Origin: Pseudomonadota bacterium
GTDB lineage: Bacteria > Pseudomonadota > Alphaproteobacteria > Rhizobiales > Tepidamorphaceae
Length of the DNA stretch: 38,141 nucleotides
Reading direction: 5' to 3'
NCBI GenBank assembly: GCA_023458595.1
Contig: JAEWYT010000198.1
Location: 1-38,141 of the forward strand
Shown one piece after another: positions 24,769-32,955 of this stretch. The position numbers were made by a program, and so were the translations under genes. The notes below the pieces were generated by a model. The model was not told the DNA's origin and made no database searches. It saw nothing but the letters and a program-made list of their open reading frames with translations. Each line of letters starts with the position of its first letter. Position 1 is the stretch's first letter.

Positions 24769-26037
24769 TCAGGCGCTGCTTTCGGCCGTTTTCTCGGCCC
24801 GGTCGGCGTAGATGTAGAGCGGCCGCGCCTTGCCTTCGATCACGTCGGGGCCGAGCACCACCTCCTCGACGCCGTCCAGGCCGGGCAGCTCGAACATCGT
24901 GTCGAGCAGGATCGATTCCATGATCGACCGCAGGCCGCGGGCGCCGGTCTTGCGCTCGATCGCCTTGCGCGCGATCGCCTCGAGCGAATCCTGCGGCAGC
25001 GACAGCTCCACGCCCTCCATCTCGAACAGCCGCTGGTACTGCTTGACCAGCGCGTTCTTGGGCTCTGTGAGGATCTGCACCAGCGCTTCCTCGTCGAGGT
25101 CGTCGAGGGTGGCGATGACCGGCAGGCGGCCGATGAATTCCGGGATCAGGCCGAACTTCAGCAGGTCTTCCGGCTCGACCTCGCGGAAGATCTCGCCCGT
25201 GCGGCGGTCGTCCGGAGCCTTCACCTCGGCGCCGAAGCCGATCGAGGTGCCCTGCCCGCGCGCCGAGATGATCTTCTCGAGGCCTGAGAAGGCGCCGCCG
25301 CAGATGAACAGGATGTTGGTCGTGTCGACCTGCAGGAACTCCTGCTGCGGGTGCTTGCGCCCGCCCTGCGGAGGAACGCTCGCGACCGTGCCTTCCATGA
25401 TCTTCAGGAGCGCCTGTTGGACGCCCTCGCCCGACACGTCGCGGGTGATCGAGGGATTGTCGGACTTGCGCGAGACCTTGTCGACCTCATCGATGTAGAC
25501 GATCCCGCGCTGGGCCCTCTCGACGTTGTAGTCGGCCGACTGCAGGAGCTTCAGGATGATGTTCTCGACATCCTCGCCGACGTAGCCCGCTTCGGTCAGC
25601 GTCGTCGCGTCGGCCATCGTGAACGGCACGTCGAGAATACGCGCCAGCGTCTGGGCGAGCAGTGTCTTGCCGCAGCCGGTCGGGCCGATCAGCAGGATGT
25701 TCGACTTCGCCAGCTCGACGTCGTTGGACTTGGCGCCGTGGTTCAGCCGCTTGTAGTGATTGTGGACGGCGACGGAGAGAACCTTCTTGGCGTGCGCCTG
25801 GCCGATGACGTAGTCGTCGAGAACCTGGCAGATCTCGTTCGGCGTCGGCACGCCGTCGTTGGCCTTCACGAAGGAGTTCTTGTTCTCCTCGCGAATGATG
25901 TCCATGCACAGCTCGACGCACTCGTCGCAGATGAACACGGTCGGTCCCGCGATCAGCTTGCGCACTTCATGCTGGCTCTTGCCGCAGAAGGAGCAGTAGA
26001 GCGTGTTCTTCGAGTCGCTGCCGCTGACCTTGCTCAT
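24769..26037 (-). CDS. clpX: ATP-dependent Clp protease ATPase subunit
   Basis: AAA+ unfoldase that feeds tagged proteins to ClpP. 422 aa: N-terminal zinc-binding domain with Cys15, Cys18, Cys37 and Cys40 (YCSFCGKSQ and CDEC), Walker A GPTGCGKTLLAQTLA, pore loop GYVGEDVE, and RKH loop GGRKHPQQEF. ATG 26037 is chosen because it gives the family start MSKVSGSDSKN and has GGAG upstream; an in-frame ATG at 26106 would add 23 unrelated residues. It lies between clpP and lon, 241 bases from clpP, with its own promoter-like motif. Confidence 0.98.
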   Translation of the reverse strand: MSKVSGSDSKNTLYCSFCGKSQHEVRKLIAGPTVFICDECVELCMDIIREENKNSFVKANDGVPTPNEICQVLDDYVIGQAHAKKVLSVAVHNHYKRLNHGAKSNDVELAKSNILLIGPTGCGKTLLAQTLARILDVPFTMADATTLTEAGYVGEDVENIILKLLQSADYNVERAQRGIVYIDEVDKVSRKSDNPSITRDVSGEGVQQALLKIMEGTVASVPPQGGRKHPQQEFLQVDTTNILFICGGAFSGLEKIISARGQGTSIGFGAEVKAPDDRRTGEIFREVEPEDLLKFGLIPEFIGRLPVIATLDDLDEEALVQILTEPKNALVKQYQRLFEMEGVELSLPQDSLEAIARKAIERKTGARGLRSIMESILLDTMFELPGLDGVEEVVLGPDVIEGKARPLYIYADRAEKTAESSA

Positions 26038-26102
26038 TCGGTCACTCCGCTTCGCCCCGTGGGCCCAAGGCCCGCCCGGAACTCCGGTCCGGGGCAGTTT
26101 CG

Positions 26103-26128
26103 GCATCGCCTTGCCCCGTCGGCGATGC
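26103..26128 (-). repeat. inverted repeat in the clpX 5' leader
   Basis: GCATCGCC / GGCGATGC, a perfect 8-bp inverted repeat with a 10-base loop, in the predicted untranslated leader of clpX. It has no T run, so it is more likely a leader structure than a terminator. Confidence 0.5.
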
Positions 26129-26142
26129 GCTTCACCTCGGTG

Positions 26143-26171
26143 TTTATAGCCGCCACAGAACGCCCGGCCAA
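26143..26171 (-). promoter_or_regulatory. candidate clpX promoter
   Basis: TTGGCC (26171-26166), 17 bases, TATAAA (26148-26143) on the minus strand. A start near 26136 would give a leader of about 100 bases. Confidence 0.55.
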
Positions 26172-26196
26172 TGCCACCATGCTAGGTACCCACTAA

Positions 26197-26211
26197 TCAA
26201 CAGAGCATTAA
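26197..26211 (-). promoter_or_regulatory. CtrA-like site upstream of clpX
   Basis: On the minus strand TTAA, 7 bases, TTGA: one mismatch from the TTAA-N7-TTAA box of the alphaproteobacterial cell-cycle regulator CtrA, about 26 bases upstream of the clpX -35. Could be chance. Confidence 0.25.
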
Positions 26212-26278
26212 CGCTAATGGTACCGGGGCAGGGTTCAAGCCCCGTGCGGCATCGCCGCTGTCACAAGCGCGTCAGCCC

Positions 26279-26917
26279 TCACTTCTTGTCGCCGTCGCCC
26301 ACGGGCTCGATCCGCTTCTCCATCACCTGGTCGACGATGCCGAAATCCTTCGCCTCCTGGGCGGTGAGGAAATAGTCGCGGTCGAGCGTGCGCTCGATGG
26401 TCTCGTAGTCGCGGCCCGTGTGCTTCACGTAGACCTCGTTGAGCCGCCGCTTCATCTTCAGGATGTCCTCGGCATGCCGCTCGATGTCCGAGGCCTGGCC
26501 CTGGAAACCGCCGGAAGGCTGGTGCAGCATGACGCGCGCATTGGGCAGCGCGAAGCGCATGCCCGCCTCGCCCGCGGTCAGAAGCAGCGAGCCCATCGAG
26601 GCGGCCTGGCCGATGCACAGCGTCGAAACGGCGGGCCGGATGAATTGCATCGTGTCGTAGATCGCCATGCCCGACGTCACCACGCCGCCGGGCGAGTTGA
26701 TGTACATGGCGATTTCCTTCTTCGGGTTCTCGGCCTCGAGGAACAGGAGCTGCGCCGTCACCAGCGTCGCCATGTGATCCTCGATCGCCCCCGTCACGAA
26801 GACGATTCGCTCCTTCAGAAGGCGAGAGTAGATATCGAAGGCCCGCTCGCCCCGGTTGGTCTGTTCGACCACCATCGGCACTAGGAGGTTCATGTAGGTA
26901 TCGATCGGGTCACGCAT
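26279..26917 (-). CDS. clpP: ATP-dependent Clp protease proteolytic subunit
   Basis: Forms the two-ring serine-protease chamber used by ClpX and ClpA. The 212-aa protein has the catalytic triad Ser107 (QAASMGSLLL), His132 (VMLHQPSGG) and Asp181 (DRDYFLTA). The N-terminal MRDPIDTYMNLLVPMVVEQT is the normal propeptide region. ATG 26917 has GGGAG nine bases upstream. It sits between tig and clpX, the common order tig-clpP-clpX-lon. Confidence 0.98.
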   Translation of the reverse strand: MRDPIDTYMNLLVPMVVEQTNRGERAFDIYSRLLKERIVFVTGAIEDHMATLVTAQLLFLEAENPKKEIAMYINSPGGVVTSGMAIYDTMQFIRPAVSTLCIGQAASMGSLLLTAGEAGMRFALPNARVMLHQPSGGFQGQASDIERHAEDILKMKRRLNEVYVKHTGRDYETIERTLDRDYFLTAQEAKDFGIVDQVMEKRIEPVGDGDKK

Positions 26918-27100
26918 GGTCGTCTCCCAGTATCCTAACGGCCGCAGCGCCTACGTGCGGGTGCAGCTTCCGTGAAAAACTCTCCAACGATTGGCCGCAC
27001 GGACACGTCCGGCGTGTCCGGGTCAAACGAATCGTCCGTCCGATGATAGGCCCGCAGGCGCACCTCTTGTCGAGCGGCGCGCCTGCCCGTCCTTAACGGA

Positions 27101-28609
27101 TTATTCCTTGTCGGCCTTCTTGGCGCGGCTGCGCTTGGGCTTCTCGGCGTCCGAGTCCCCGTGGTCGTGGTCGTGGTCGTGGTCGTGGCTGTGGCCGTGA
27201 TCGTGCCCATGATCGTGGTGGTGCCCATGATCGTGCCCGTGGTCGTGACCATGATGGTCATGATCGTCGTCCGGATCGTGGAACAGCTCTTCCCGCGAAA
27301 CAGGCTTTTCTGTGACCTTGGCGAGCTCGAGGATGAAGTCGACGACCTTCTCCTCGAAGATCGGCGCCCTGAGCTCGGCGAGCGCGCCGGGGTTCTTCTG
27401 GTAGTATTCCCAGACCACCTGCTCCTGACCCGGGAACTGACGCACTCGGTCGACCAGCGCCCGGTTCAGTTCCTCGTCCGTCACCTTTATTTCGTTCTTG
27501 TCGCCGATATCCGCAAGGAGCAGGCCGAGCCGCACCCGCCGCTCGGCGATCTTGCGGTAGTCGGCCTTGGCCTCTTCCTCGGTCGTCTCCTCGTCGGCGA
27601 AGGTCCGGCCAGACCGCTCGAGGTCCTGCGTCACCTGCTGCCAGATCGACTGGAACTCGGAATCGACCAGCTTCTCCGGCAACTCCATCTTGCAGGCCTC
27701 GTCCAGCGCGTCGAGCAGCTGGCGCTTGACCTTGCGGCGCGATGCCGCGTCGAAATCCCTGGAGATCTGCTCGCGCACGGCTTCCTTGACCTTGTCGAGC
27801 GATTCCATGCCGAGCGACTTGGCGAACTCGTCGTCGATCTTGACCTCGCCGGGGGCGGAGATCTCCTTCACCTTGACCTCGAATTCGGCGTCCTTTCCCG
27901 CGAGGTTCTCGGCCGGATACTGCTCGGGGAACGTCACCTTCACCACGACGTCGCTGCCCGCCGTCACGCCGATGAGCTGCTCCTCGAAGCCGGGGATGAA
28001 CGTGCCCGATCCGAGCTGGATCTGGGCGTCCTGGTCGGCGCCGCCCTCGAAGGGCTCGCCGCCGACCTTGCCGAGATAGTCGATCGTCAGCCGGTCGCCG
28101 GATTCCGATTTCTCGCCGGCCTTGCGCGGCTCGAAGGGACGGTTCTGCTCGGCGATGCGACCGATCGCCTCGTCGACCATCGAATCCTCGACCTTGGCGA
28201 CTTCCTTCTCGACCTTGATCTTCGAGAAGTCCGGCGCCTCGACCGGTGGCAGCACCTCGAAGGACACGGAGTAGGCGAGATCGGCCTTTCCGTCGAGGAT
28301 CTGCTCGATCTCGTCCTTGTCCTCGGTGAGCGCGATCTGCGGCTGGTAGGCCGGACGTTCGTCGCGGTCGGTAATGGCCTTCTGGCTCGTCTCGTTGACG
28401 GCCTGCTCCAGCACCTCCGCCATGACCGACTTGCCGTAGACGCGCCTGAGGTGGGCGACCGGCACCTTGCCCGGGCGGAAGCCGCGGATGCGGACGCGAT
28501 CCTTCAGATCGCTCAGCCGGTCGTTGAGGCGGGCGTCCAGATCTCCGGCGGGAATGGTGATGTGGAGCTCGCGCTTGAGCCCCTCGTTGAGGGTTTCTTT
28601 GACCTGCAT
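27101..28609 (-). CDS. tig: trigger factor with C-terminal His/Asp-rich tail
   Basis: Ribosome-bound chaperone and peptidyl-prolyl isomerase. 502 aa: N-terminal ribosome-binding domain with the signature GFRPGKVP, FKBP-like domain around GDRLTIDYLGKVGGEPFEGG, then the helical chaperone domain. Residues 444-483 contain 20 His and 13 Asp in 40 positions (HDHGHDHGH pattern), followed by a Lys/Arg-rich end. E. coli Tig, 432 aa, has no such tail. The tail probably binds divalent metal such as Ni, Zn or Cu (inference). ATG 28609 matches the family start MQVKETLNEGLKREL; the Shine-Dalgarno is weak. tRNA-Leu lies 68 bases upstream on the same strand. Confidence 0.97.
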   Translation of the reverse strand: MQVKETLNEGLKRELHITIPAGDLDARLNDRLSDLKDRVRIRGFRPGKVPVAHLRRVYGKSVMAEVLEQAVNETSQKAITDRDERPAYQPQIALTEDKDEIEQILDGKADLAYSVSFEVLPPVEAPDFSKIKVEKEVAKVEDSMVDEAIGRIAEQNRPFEPRKAGEKSESGDRLTIDYLGKVGGEPFEGGADQDAQIQLGSGTFIPGFEEQLIGVTAGSDVVVKVTFPEQYPAENLAGKDAEFEVKVKEISAPGEVKIDDEFAKSLGMESLDKVKEAVREQISRDFDAASRRKVKRQLLDALDEACKMELPEKLVDSEFQSIWQQVTQDLERSGRTFADEETTEEEAKADYRKIAERRVRLGLLLADIGDKNEIKVTDEELNRALVDRVRQFPGQEQVVWEYYQKNPGALAELRAPIFEEKVVDFILELAKVTEKPVSREELFHDPDDDHDHHGHDHGHDHGHHHDHGHDHGHSHDHDHDHDHGDSDAEKPKRSRAKKADKE

Positions 28610-28677
28610 GACGTTTCGATCGCTTGACTGCGTTGTCCTGGTTCTTGTCGGAAGCTTAGTCCGGCCGGAAACGGGCC

Positions 28678-28762
28678 TGGTGCGGGCGGAGGGACTTGAA
28701 CCCCCACGGCTTTCGCCACGAGAACCTAAATCTCGCGTGTCTACCAGTTCCACCACGCCCGC
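28678..28762 (-). tRNA. tRNA-Leu (anticodon TAG)
   Basis: 85-nt class II tRNA on the minus strand: acceptor GCGGGCG, D-arm TGGTGGAACTGGTAGACACG, anticodon stem CGAGA/TCTCG with loop TTTAGGT (anticodon TAG), a long variable arm GTGGCGAAAGCCGT, T-arm GGTTCAAGTCC, discriminator A and encoded CCA. It is directly upstream of tig and might share its transcript; a TTATAC -10-like box lies about 40 bases upstream. Confidence 0.96.
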
Positions 28763-28921
28763 GAAACGGCCGGCGGGCGGCCCGCGCACGGCGGCGTATA
28801 ACACACCGATTCCGGCGGACGCCAGCGAAAACGCCCGTGTCGAACGGATGACCCCGGCCCTGCACCTCCAATGTGGGCGACCCCCGCGCCTGCGCAACCC
28901 GCCGCCGCGGAACGGCGGCCA

Positions 28922-29065
28922 TCAGTCGCGCAGAAGCACCGAGGACAGCACCAGGATGAAGGCCACGGCGGCGACGAGAAAGAGCGCAGCCTGCTCCGGA
29001 CCCGCGGACCGCAGTAGCAGGTAGAGGCCGACCAGTCCCGTTATGGCGCCAAGTACCGTAGGCAT
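28922..29065 (-). CDS. 47-aa small membrane protein downstream of the TadG-like gene
   Basis: ATG 29065 is preceded by AGGAG with an 8-base spacing, a strong ribosome site. The product MPTVLGAITGLVGLYLLL... has two hydrophobic segments (about residues 4-18 and 26-44) separated by a short polar turn (RSAGPEQAA), ending LLRD. It starts 21 bases after the TadG-like gene and is followed by a GC-rich inverted repeat, so the two are probably one transcript. I do not recognise a family. The good ribosome site and membrane-type composition make a real gene likely. Confidence 0.7.
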   Translation of the reverse strand: MPTVLGAITGLVGLYLLLRSAGPEQAALFLVAAVAFILVLSSVLLRD

Positions 29066-29086
29066 TTCGAAACTCCTGTGCCGGCG

Positions 29087-30688
29087 CTACTTCGCGATAC
29101 GCAGCTCCGAGATGCGCGTGGCAATCGCCCGGAACACCGAATTCAGCGTCGAAGCACTCGGGGAGTCGTAGTACATGTCCGGCTTCGTCGCACAGTTGCG
29201 CATGAGGGTCTCGGTCGCCGGGTCGCCCGCCTGGAAGGTGATCGTGAATACGTCGATACCCTCGGCTTTCACGGCGTTGCACGCTTCGGCGGTGCGACCG
29301 TTCATCGCGCTCATGAACGTGTACTTGTTCCGGGTGTCGACCAGCCGGTCGGACGCGGCGAAGCCGTACGGCCCGAATTGCGATTTGTTGTCGTTGCCGC
29401 TCTCGGCCATGTTCGTGCAGCTTCCGCACTCCGCCGGAACCTCGTTCTTGCCGTCGGTCAGCAGGATGACGATCTTGTGGTTGTCCTTCTCGCCGTATGC
29501 CTTGCCCTCGGTGAAGGGCGCGGCGGGCGAGATCACGCGCAGACCCCACATCAGACCCTCGGTGATGTTCGTGTAGCCACCAGCCTTCATGTCTTCGAGG
29601 GCGCTGGTCACGTCCGCCTTCTTGTTGGTCAGCGGAAGGATCGGATTCGCCGTGCAGCCGTCGTTGGGGGAACCGCCGGAAGCCGACACATTGACCTTGT
29701 ACTTGTCCACGTTCTCCTGCTTGTCCTTGTCGGACGCGTTGTCGGCAAGGCCGTCGGGCAGGTACGTATTGGAGTACGGATACGTCTTGTAGTCTTTGCT
29801 CCTGCATTCCCCGTTCGACCTGAAGCGCGAGCACACGAAATCCGGCTCGTCGGGCGCGAAATAGGGGACGAACAGCGTGTTCGGATTGGCCGACGACGGT
29901 GCGGTGTCGTTCACGTCGAGCGGATAGGCGCGCGCCTCGACGCAGCCCGCCCAGGTCGCATTGCGGATGCGGTCGAACAGGTCGAAACGGGTCAACCCCT
30001 TCGCCTTCATGCTGGCTTCGTCGAAATTGTCGTAGTGAAGCGGGTTCAGGCCGTCCGTGTCCATCCACGCGGCGTTCTTGTTGGCGACGCCCACGTTGAC
30101 CGCGTGTTCGAACGGCACGAGTCCGATCTTGAGCAGCGGATGCACTGCGGTTTCGCCGAAGAGGTTGTCGACGAGCAGGCTGGACGCCTCCTTCAGCGCC
30201 TCGATCTTGGAGCCACGCATCGAGCCGGTGTTGTCGAGCACCAGGACGACCTCGTAGGAATCCTCGGCGCGGATGACCTCCGTGTCGACATTGGCCGTCA
30301 GGTACGGCACGCCGGCGAGGTGCATGATGTAGGTGTCGACGCTCGCCGCTACCCTCATCGTGATCTTGTCGTTGGTGATGCCCGTATCGAGGCTGTTGAT
30401 CGTGACGCCCGTCTCTTCCGGGAAATTTTCCCGGAAGAACGTGTCGGCCTGCTCGACGAGCTCTTCTGACGGCACCACCCCTACGTTGTGGGCGAGCATC
30501 AGGCCGGTCGAGTCGAGCGCCGTCTGGATTTTGGCACGCACGCTGTTGTAGCGGCCGTAGTCGAGCGCGGCGCCCGTCGCCAGCAGGATCGGCAGCAGCG
30601 CAAACGCAAAGATGACGCCGACGTTGCCGCCCGCATTTCCAACGAAGTTCCGCAAGCGATCCCTGATCGCCATTGAGCAGAGCGGCAT
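29087..30688 (-). CDS. TadG-like protein (TadE/G N-terminus plus vWA domain)
   Basis: A 533-aa protein beginning with the Flp-pilus type N-terminus: polar stretch, then GGNVGVIFAFALLPILLATG (helix about residues 22-42) and ALDYGRY, as in TadE/TadG proteins. A von Willebrand A domain follows from about residue 145, with MIDAS motif LDNTGSMRGS (Asp152, Thr154, Ser156) and a second strand KIVILLTDGKNE. The vWA domain has a long Cys-containing insertion (about 225-345). Start ATG 30688 has GGAGG eight bases upstream; a second ATG five codons later is less well placed. No other tad genes are in the window, so this is an orphan copy; it is paired with the 47-aa membrane gene. Confidence 0.85.
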   Translation of the reverse strand: MPLCSMAIRDRLRNFVGNAGGNVGVIFAFALLPILLATGAALDYGRYNSVRAKIQTALDSTGLMLAHNVGVVPSEELVEQADTFFRENFPEETGVTINSLDTGITNDKITMRVAASVDTYIMHLAGVPYLTANVDTEVIRAEDSYEVVLVLDNTGSMRGSKIEALKEASSLLVDNLFGETAVHPLLKIGLVPFEHAVNVGVANKNAAWMDTDGLNPLHYDNFDEASMKAKGLTRFDLFDRIRNATWAGCVEARAYPLDVNDTAPSSANPNTLFVPYFAPDEPDFVCSRFRSNGECRSKDYKTYPYSNTYLPDGLADNASDKDKQENVDKYKVNVSASGGSPNDGCTANPILPLTNKKADVTSALEDMKAGGYTNITEGLMWGLRVISPAAPFTEGKAYGEKDNHKIVILLTDGKNEVPAECGSCTNMAESGNDNKSQFGPYGFAASDRLVDTRNKYTFMSAMNGRTAEACNAVKAEGIDVFTITFQAGDPATETLMRNCATKPDMYYDSPSASTLNSVFRAIATRISELRIAK

Positions 30689-30800
30689 TTTTTCCGCCTC
30701 CCCTGTTGAGACCGGAATTCTCTTGCCCTTACCGCTCTGAGTACCGAAGAGGGATTAAAACTCTGTTGAAAGTTTGAGTTAATTTCCGGCGGTAACAATT

Positions 30801-32267
30801 TTACCATAGCCCGGCGAGGATGCGCGGCAGGCACTCGCCGAGGTCCTCGGCGATCAGGCCGGGGCCGAAATCGAGCGCCGCGGCGCCGTGCATCCAGACC
30901 GCCGCGGCGGCCGCCTCGAAGGCCGGCATGCCCTGGGCGAGCAGCCCCAGAACCATTCCGGACAACGCGTCGCCCGAACCGGCGGTCGCCAGCCACGCGG
31001 GCGCGTCCGAATTGATAGCCGCCCGTCCGTCCGGGCTCGCGATGATGGTGTCGGCGCCCTTCAGAACGACCGTCGCGCCGGCTTTCTGTGCCGCCGCACG
31101 CGCCGTTTCGAGCCGGTTCGGCCCCGCCTCGCCGAACAGCCTGCGGAACTCGCCCTCGTGCGGCGTCAGCACGACCGGGCGCGCGGTATCGGCGCCGATC
31201 GCATCGAGCAGGCTGTCCGGATCGCCGGCGAAGCTCGTCAGGGCATCGGCGTCCAGGACCACCGCCCGGTCGGCCGAGAGCGCCACGTGGACCTTGGCGC
31301 GGGCCTCCTCTCCGACGCCCATCGCGGGGCCGAGCAGGACCGCGTTGCGGCGCTCGTCGCGCAGCGCCGCTTCGAGCCCTTCCGGCCCGTCCGCGGGGGT
31401 TAACATTACGGCCGTCAGGTGCGCGGCATTCGACTGAAGCGCGGCGGCCGGGCTCGCGACGGTCACGAGTCCGGCACCGATCCGCAGCGCCGCGCGCGCC
31501 GCCAGCCGCGCCGCTCCGGTGTTCCAGGGGCCGCCGCTGACCACGAGGGCGTGGCCCCGGTCGTACTTGTGCCCCTCGGCACGCGGGCGCGGCAGGCGAT
31601 CGGCCCACAATCCCGGCCCGTTCGCGAAGGTTTTCGGCCCGATCGCGGCCAGGACGTCGTCCCCGATGCCGATCTGCGCGAGCCGCAGGTCGCCGCACAG
31701 GCCCCGGCCGGGATAGAGAAGATGTCCGGGCTTCAGCCGGAAGAACGTCACCGTGCGCACCGCCGCGATCGCCGTTCCGCGGACGGCTCCCGTGCTTCCG
31801 TCCACCCCGGAGGGAACGTCGACGGCCACGACCGGCACGCCGGACGCGTTGACCGTCCCGATCATCTCGGCGGCGAGGCCCTCGATCGGCTTCGAGAGCC
31901 CGGCGCCGAACAGCGCGTCGACGACGACGCCGGCGCCGTCGACCAGTCCGGGAGACCACGCCTCGATGTCGCCCTCCCATCGCGCCGCCATCGCCGCCGC
32001 ATCGCCCGTCAGCCGCGAAATTCCGCCCATCAGCCCGACGCGGACCGCCCGCCCCGCCTCGGCCAGATGCCGGGCCGCGACGAAGCCGTCGCCACCGTTG
32101 TTGCCGGGACCGCACAGGACGACCGCCGGCAGCCCGCGGCCGAGCGCCAGGGCCGCCGCGGCGACGGCGCGGCCGGCGTTTTCCATCAGGATCCCGCCGG
32201 GGACGCCGGAACGTATGGTCAAACGGTCGGCTTCCCCCATTTCCCCTGTCGTCAGCAGCTCGTTCAC
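30801..32267 (-). CDS. nnr: bifunctional NAD(P)H-hydrate epimerase / ADP-dependent dehydratase
   Basis: Repairs damaged NADHX and NADPHX. The 488-aa protein fuses an N-terminal epimerase (YjeF_N: GPGNNGGDGFVAARHL, then VDALFGAGLS, VAVDVPSGVDG) with a C-terminal ribokinase-like dehydratase (VLTPHEGEFRRLFGE, ATAGSGDALSGMVLGLLAQG). I chose GTG 32267 because GGAGG lies eight bases upstream and VNELLTTGEMGEADRL begins the family; an ATG at 32336 would add 23 unrelated residues. It is divergent from glnB. In many proteobacteria this gene is found next to glnB. Confidence 0.95.
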   Translation of the reverse strand: MNELLTTGEMGEADRLTIRSGVPGGILMENAGRAVAAAALALGRGLPAVVLCGPGNNGGDGFVAARHLAEAGRAVRVGLMGGISRLTGDAAAMAARWEGDIEAWSPGLVDGAGVVVDALFGAGLSKPIEGLAAEMIGTVNASGVPVVAVDVPSGVDGSTGAVRGTAIAAVRTVTFFRLKPGHLLYPGRGLCGDLRLAQIGIGDDVLAAIGPKTFANGPGLWADRLPRPRAEGHKYDRGHALVVSGGPWNTGAARLAARAALRIGAGLVTVASPAAALQSNAAHLTAVMLTPADGPEGLEAALRDERRNAVLLGPAMGVGEEARAKVHVALSADRAVVLDADALTSFAGDPDSLLDAIGADTARPVVLTPHEGEFRRLFGEAGPNRLETARAAAQKAGATVVLKGADTIIASPDGRAAINSDAPAWLATAGSGDALSGMVLGLLAQGMPAFEAAAAAVWMHGAAALDFGPGLIAEDLGECLPRILAGLW

Positions 32268-32308
32268 GCGGGGCCCCTCCGTCGGCGCGGGATCGAATGA
32301 TGATATTT

Positions 32309-32322
32309 TGTGCGAATGCACA
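32309..32322. promoter_or_regulatory. inverted repeat in the nnr-glnB intergenic region
   Basis: TGTGC-GAAT-GCACA, a perfect 5-bp inverted repeat about 110 bases upstream of the sigma-54 -24 box, where an enhancer-binding protein would be expected. It shares GTGC/GCAC half-sites with NtrC boxes, but in the opposite order and with a shorter spacer, so assignment to NtrC is uncertain. Confidence 0.3.
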
Positions 32323-32415
32323 TTATTTGATCGCACTTTTTCGGGCTAGAATGCCCGTTTCGCGAGCATATCCCGATATCGCATTGAAAATTAAAGGTAT
32401 TTTTTCTTTCGTGCA

Positions 32416-32434
32416 TTTGGCACAAGCCATGCTA
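32416..32434 (+). promoter_or_regulatory. sigma-54-type promoter of glnB-glnA
   Basis: TTGGCAC followed by ATGCT: the invariant GG (32419-32420) and GC (32431-32432) are exactly 10 bases apart as required for -24/-12 elements. Start near 32444, giving a leader of about 47 bases to glnB. Nitrogen-regulated glnBA is a known sigma-54/NtrC target in this group. Confidence 0.75.
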
Positions 32435-32490
32435 ACCGAGAGCCGGGCATCCCCCCGATCAGGAAGCCCCACGCGAGGAGTCACGTCCAG

Positions 32491-32829
32491 ATGAAGAAAA
32501 TCGAGGCTATCATCAAGCCGTTCAAACTCGACGAGGTAAAGGAGGCGCTCCAGGAAGTGGGGCTGCAGGGCATTACCGTGACCGAGGCCAAGGGCTTCGG
32601 CCGCCAGAAGGGTCACACGGAACTCTACCGCGGCGCGGAATACGTCGTGGATTTCCTCCCGAAGGTGAAGGTCGAGGTCGTTCTCGGCGACGACCAGATC
32701 GACAAGGCCGTGGAAGCCATCCAGAAGGCGGCGCAGACGGGCCGCATCGGCGACGGCAAGATCTTCATCTCGAACATCGAGGACGCGATCCGGATCCGGA
32801 CCGGAGAACGGGGCGTGGACGCGATCTGA
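32491..32829 (+). CDS. glnB: nitrogen regulatory protein P-II
   Basis: Trimeric sensor of 2-oxoglutarate, ATP/ADP and, via uridylylation, glutamine; controls NtrB and glutamine synthetase adenylylation. The 112-aa protein has the uridylylation site Tyr51 in the T-loop (RGAEYVVDF), the B-loop TGRIGDGKIF and C-terminal RTGERGVDAI. Start ATG 32491 has GAGGAG ten bases upstream. Followed by glnA 126 bases later with no strong terminator between, so glnBA is likely one operon under the sigma-54 promoter. Confidence 0.98.
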   Translation: MKKIEAIIKPFKLDEVKEALQEVGLQGITVTEAKGFGRQKGHTELYRGAEYVVDFLPKVKVEVVLGDDQIDKAVEAIQKAAQTGRIGDGKIFISNIEDAIRIRTGERGVDAI

Positions 32830-32955
32830 TCGGATGATCCGGCGCCGGGCCGGCCAACCGCGTTCGCGCGATTGCAGCCCGCCACGAGCGGCGTCACTGA
32901 GTTAGCACGACCAAACCAGACAAAGATCCAGCTGGAAAATCAAAGAGGTAGTCAC

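Noticed and set aside
26935..27261. A Thr/Met-rich 108-codon minus-strand frame
   Set aside because: It is an out-of-frame reading of the trigger factor His/Asp repeat DNA.
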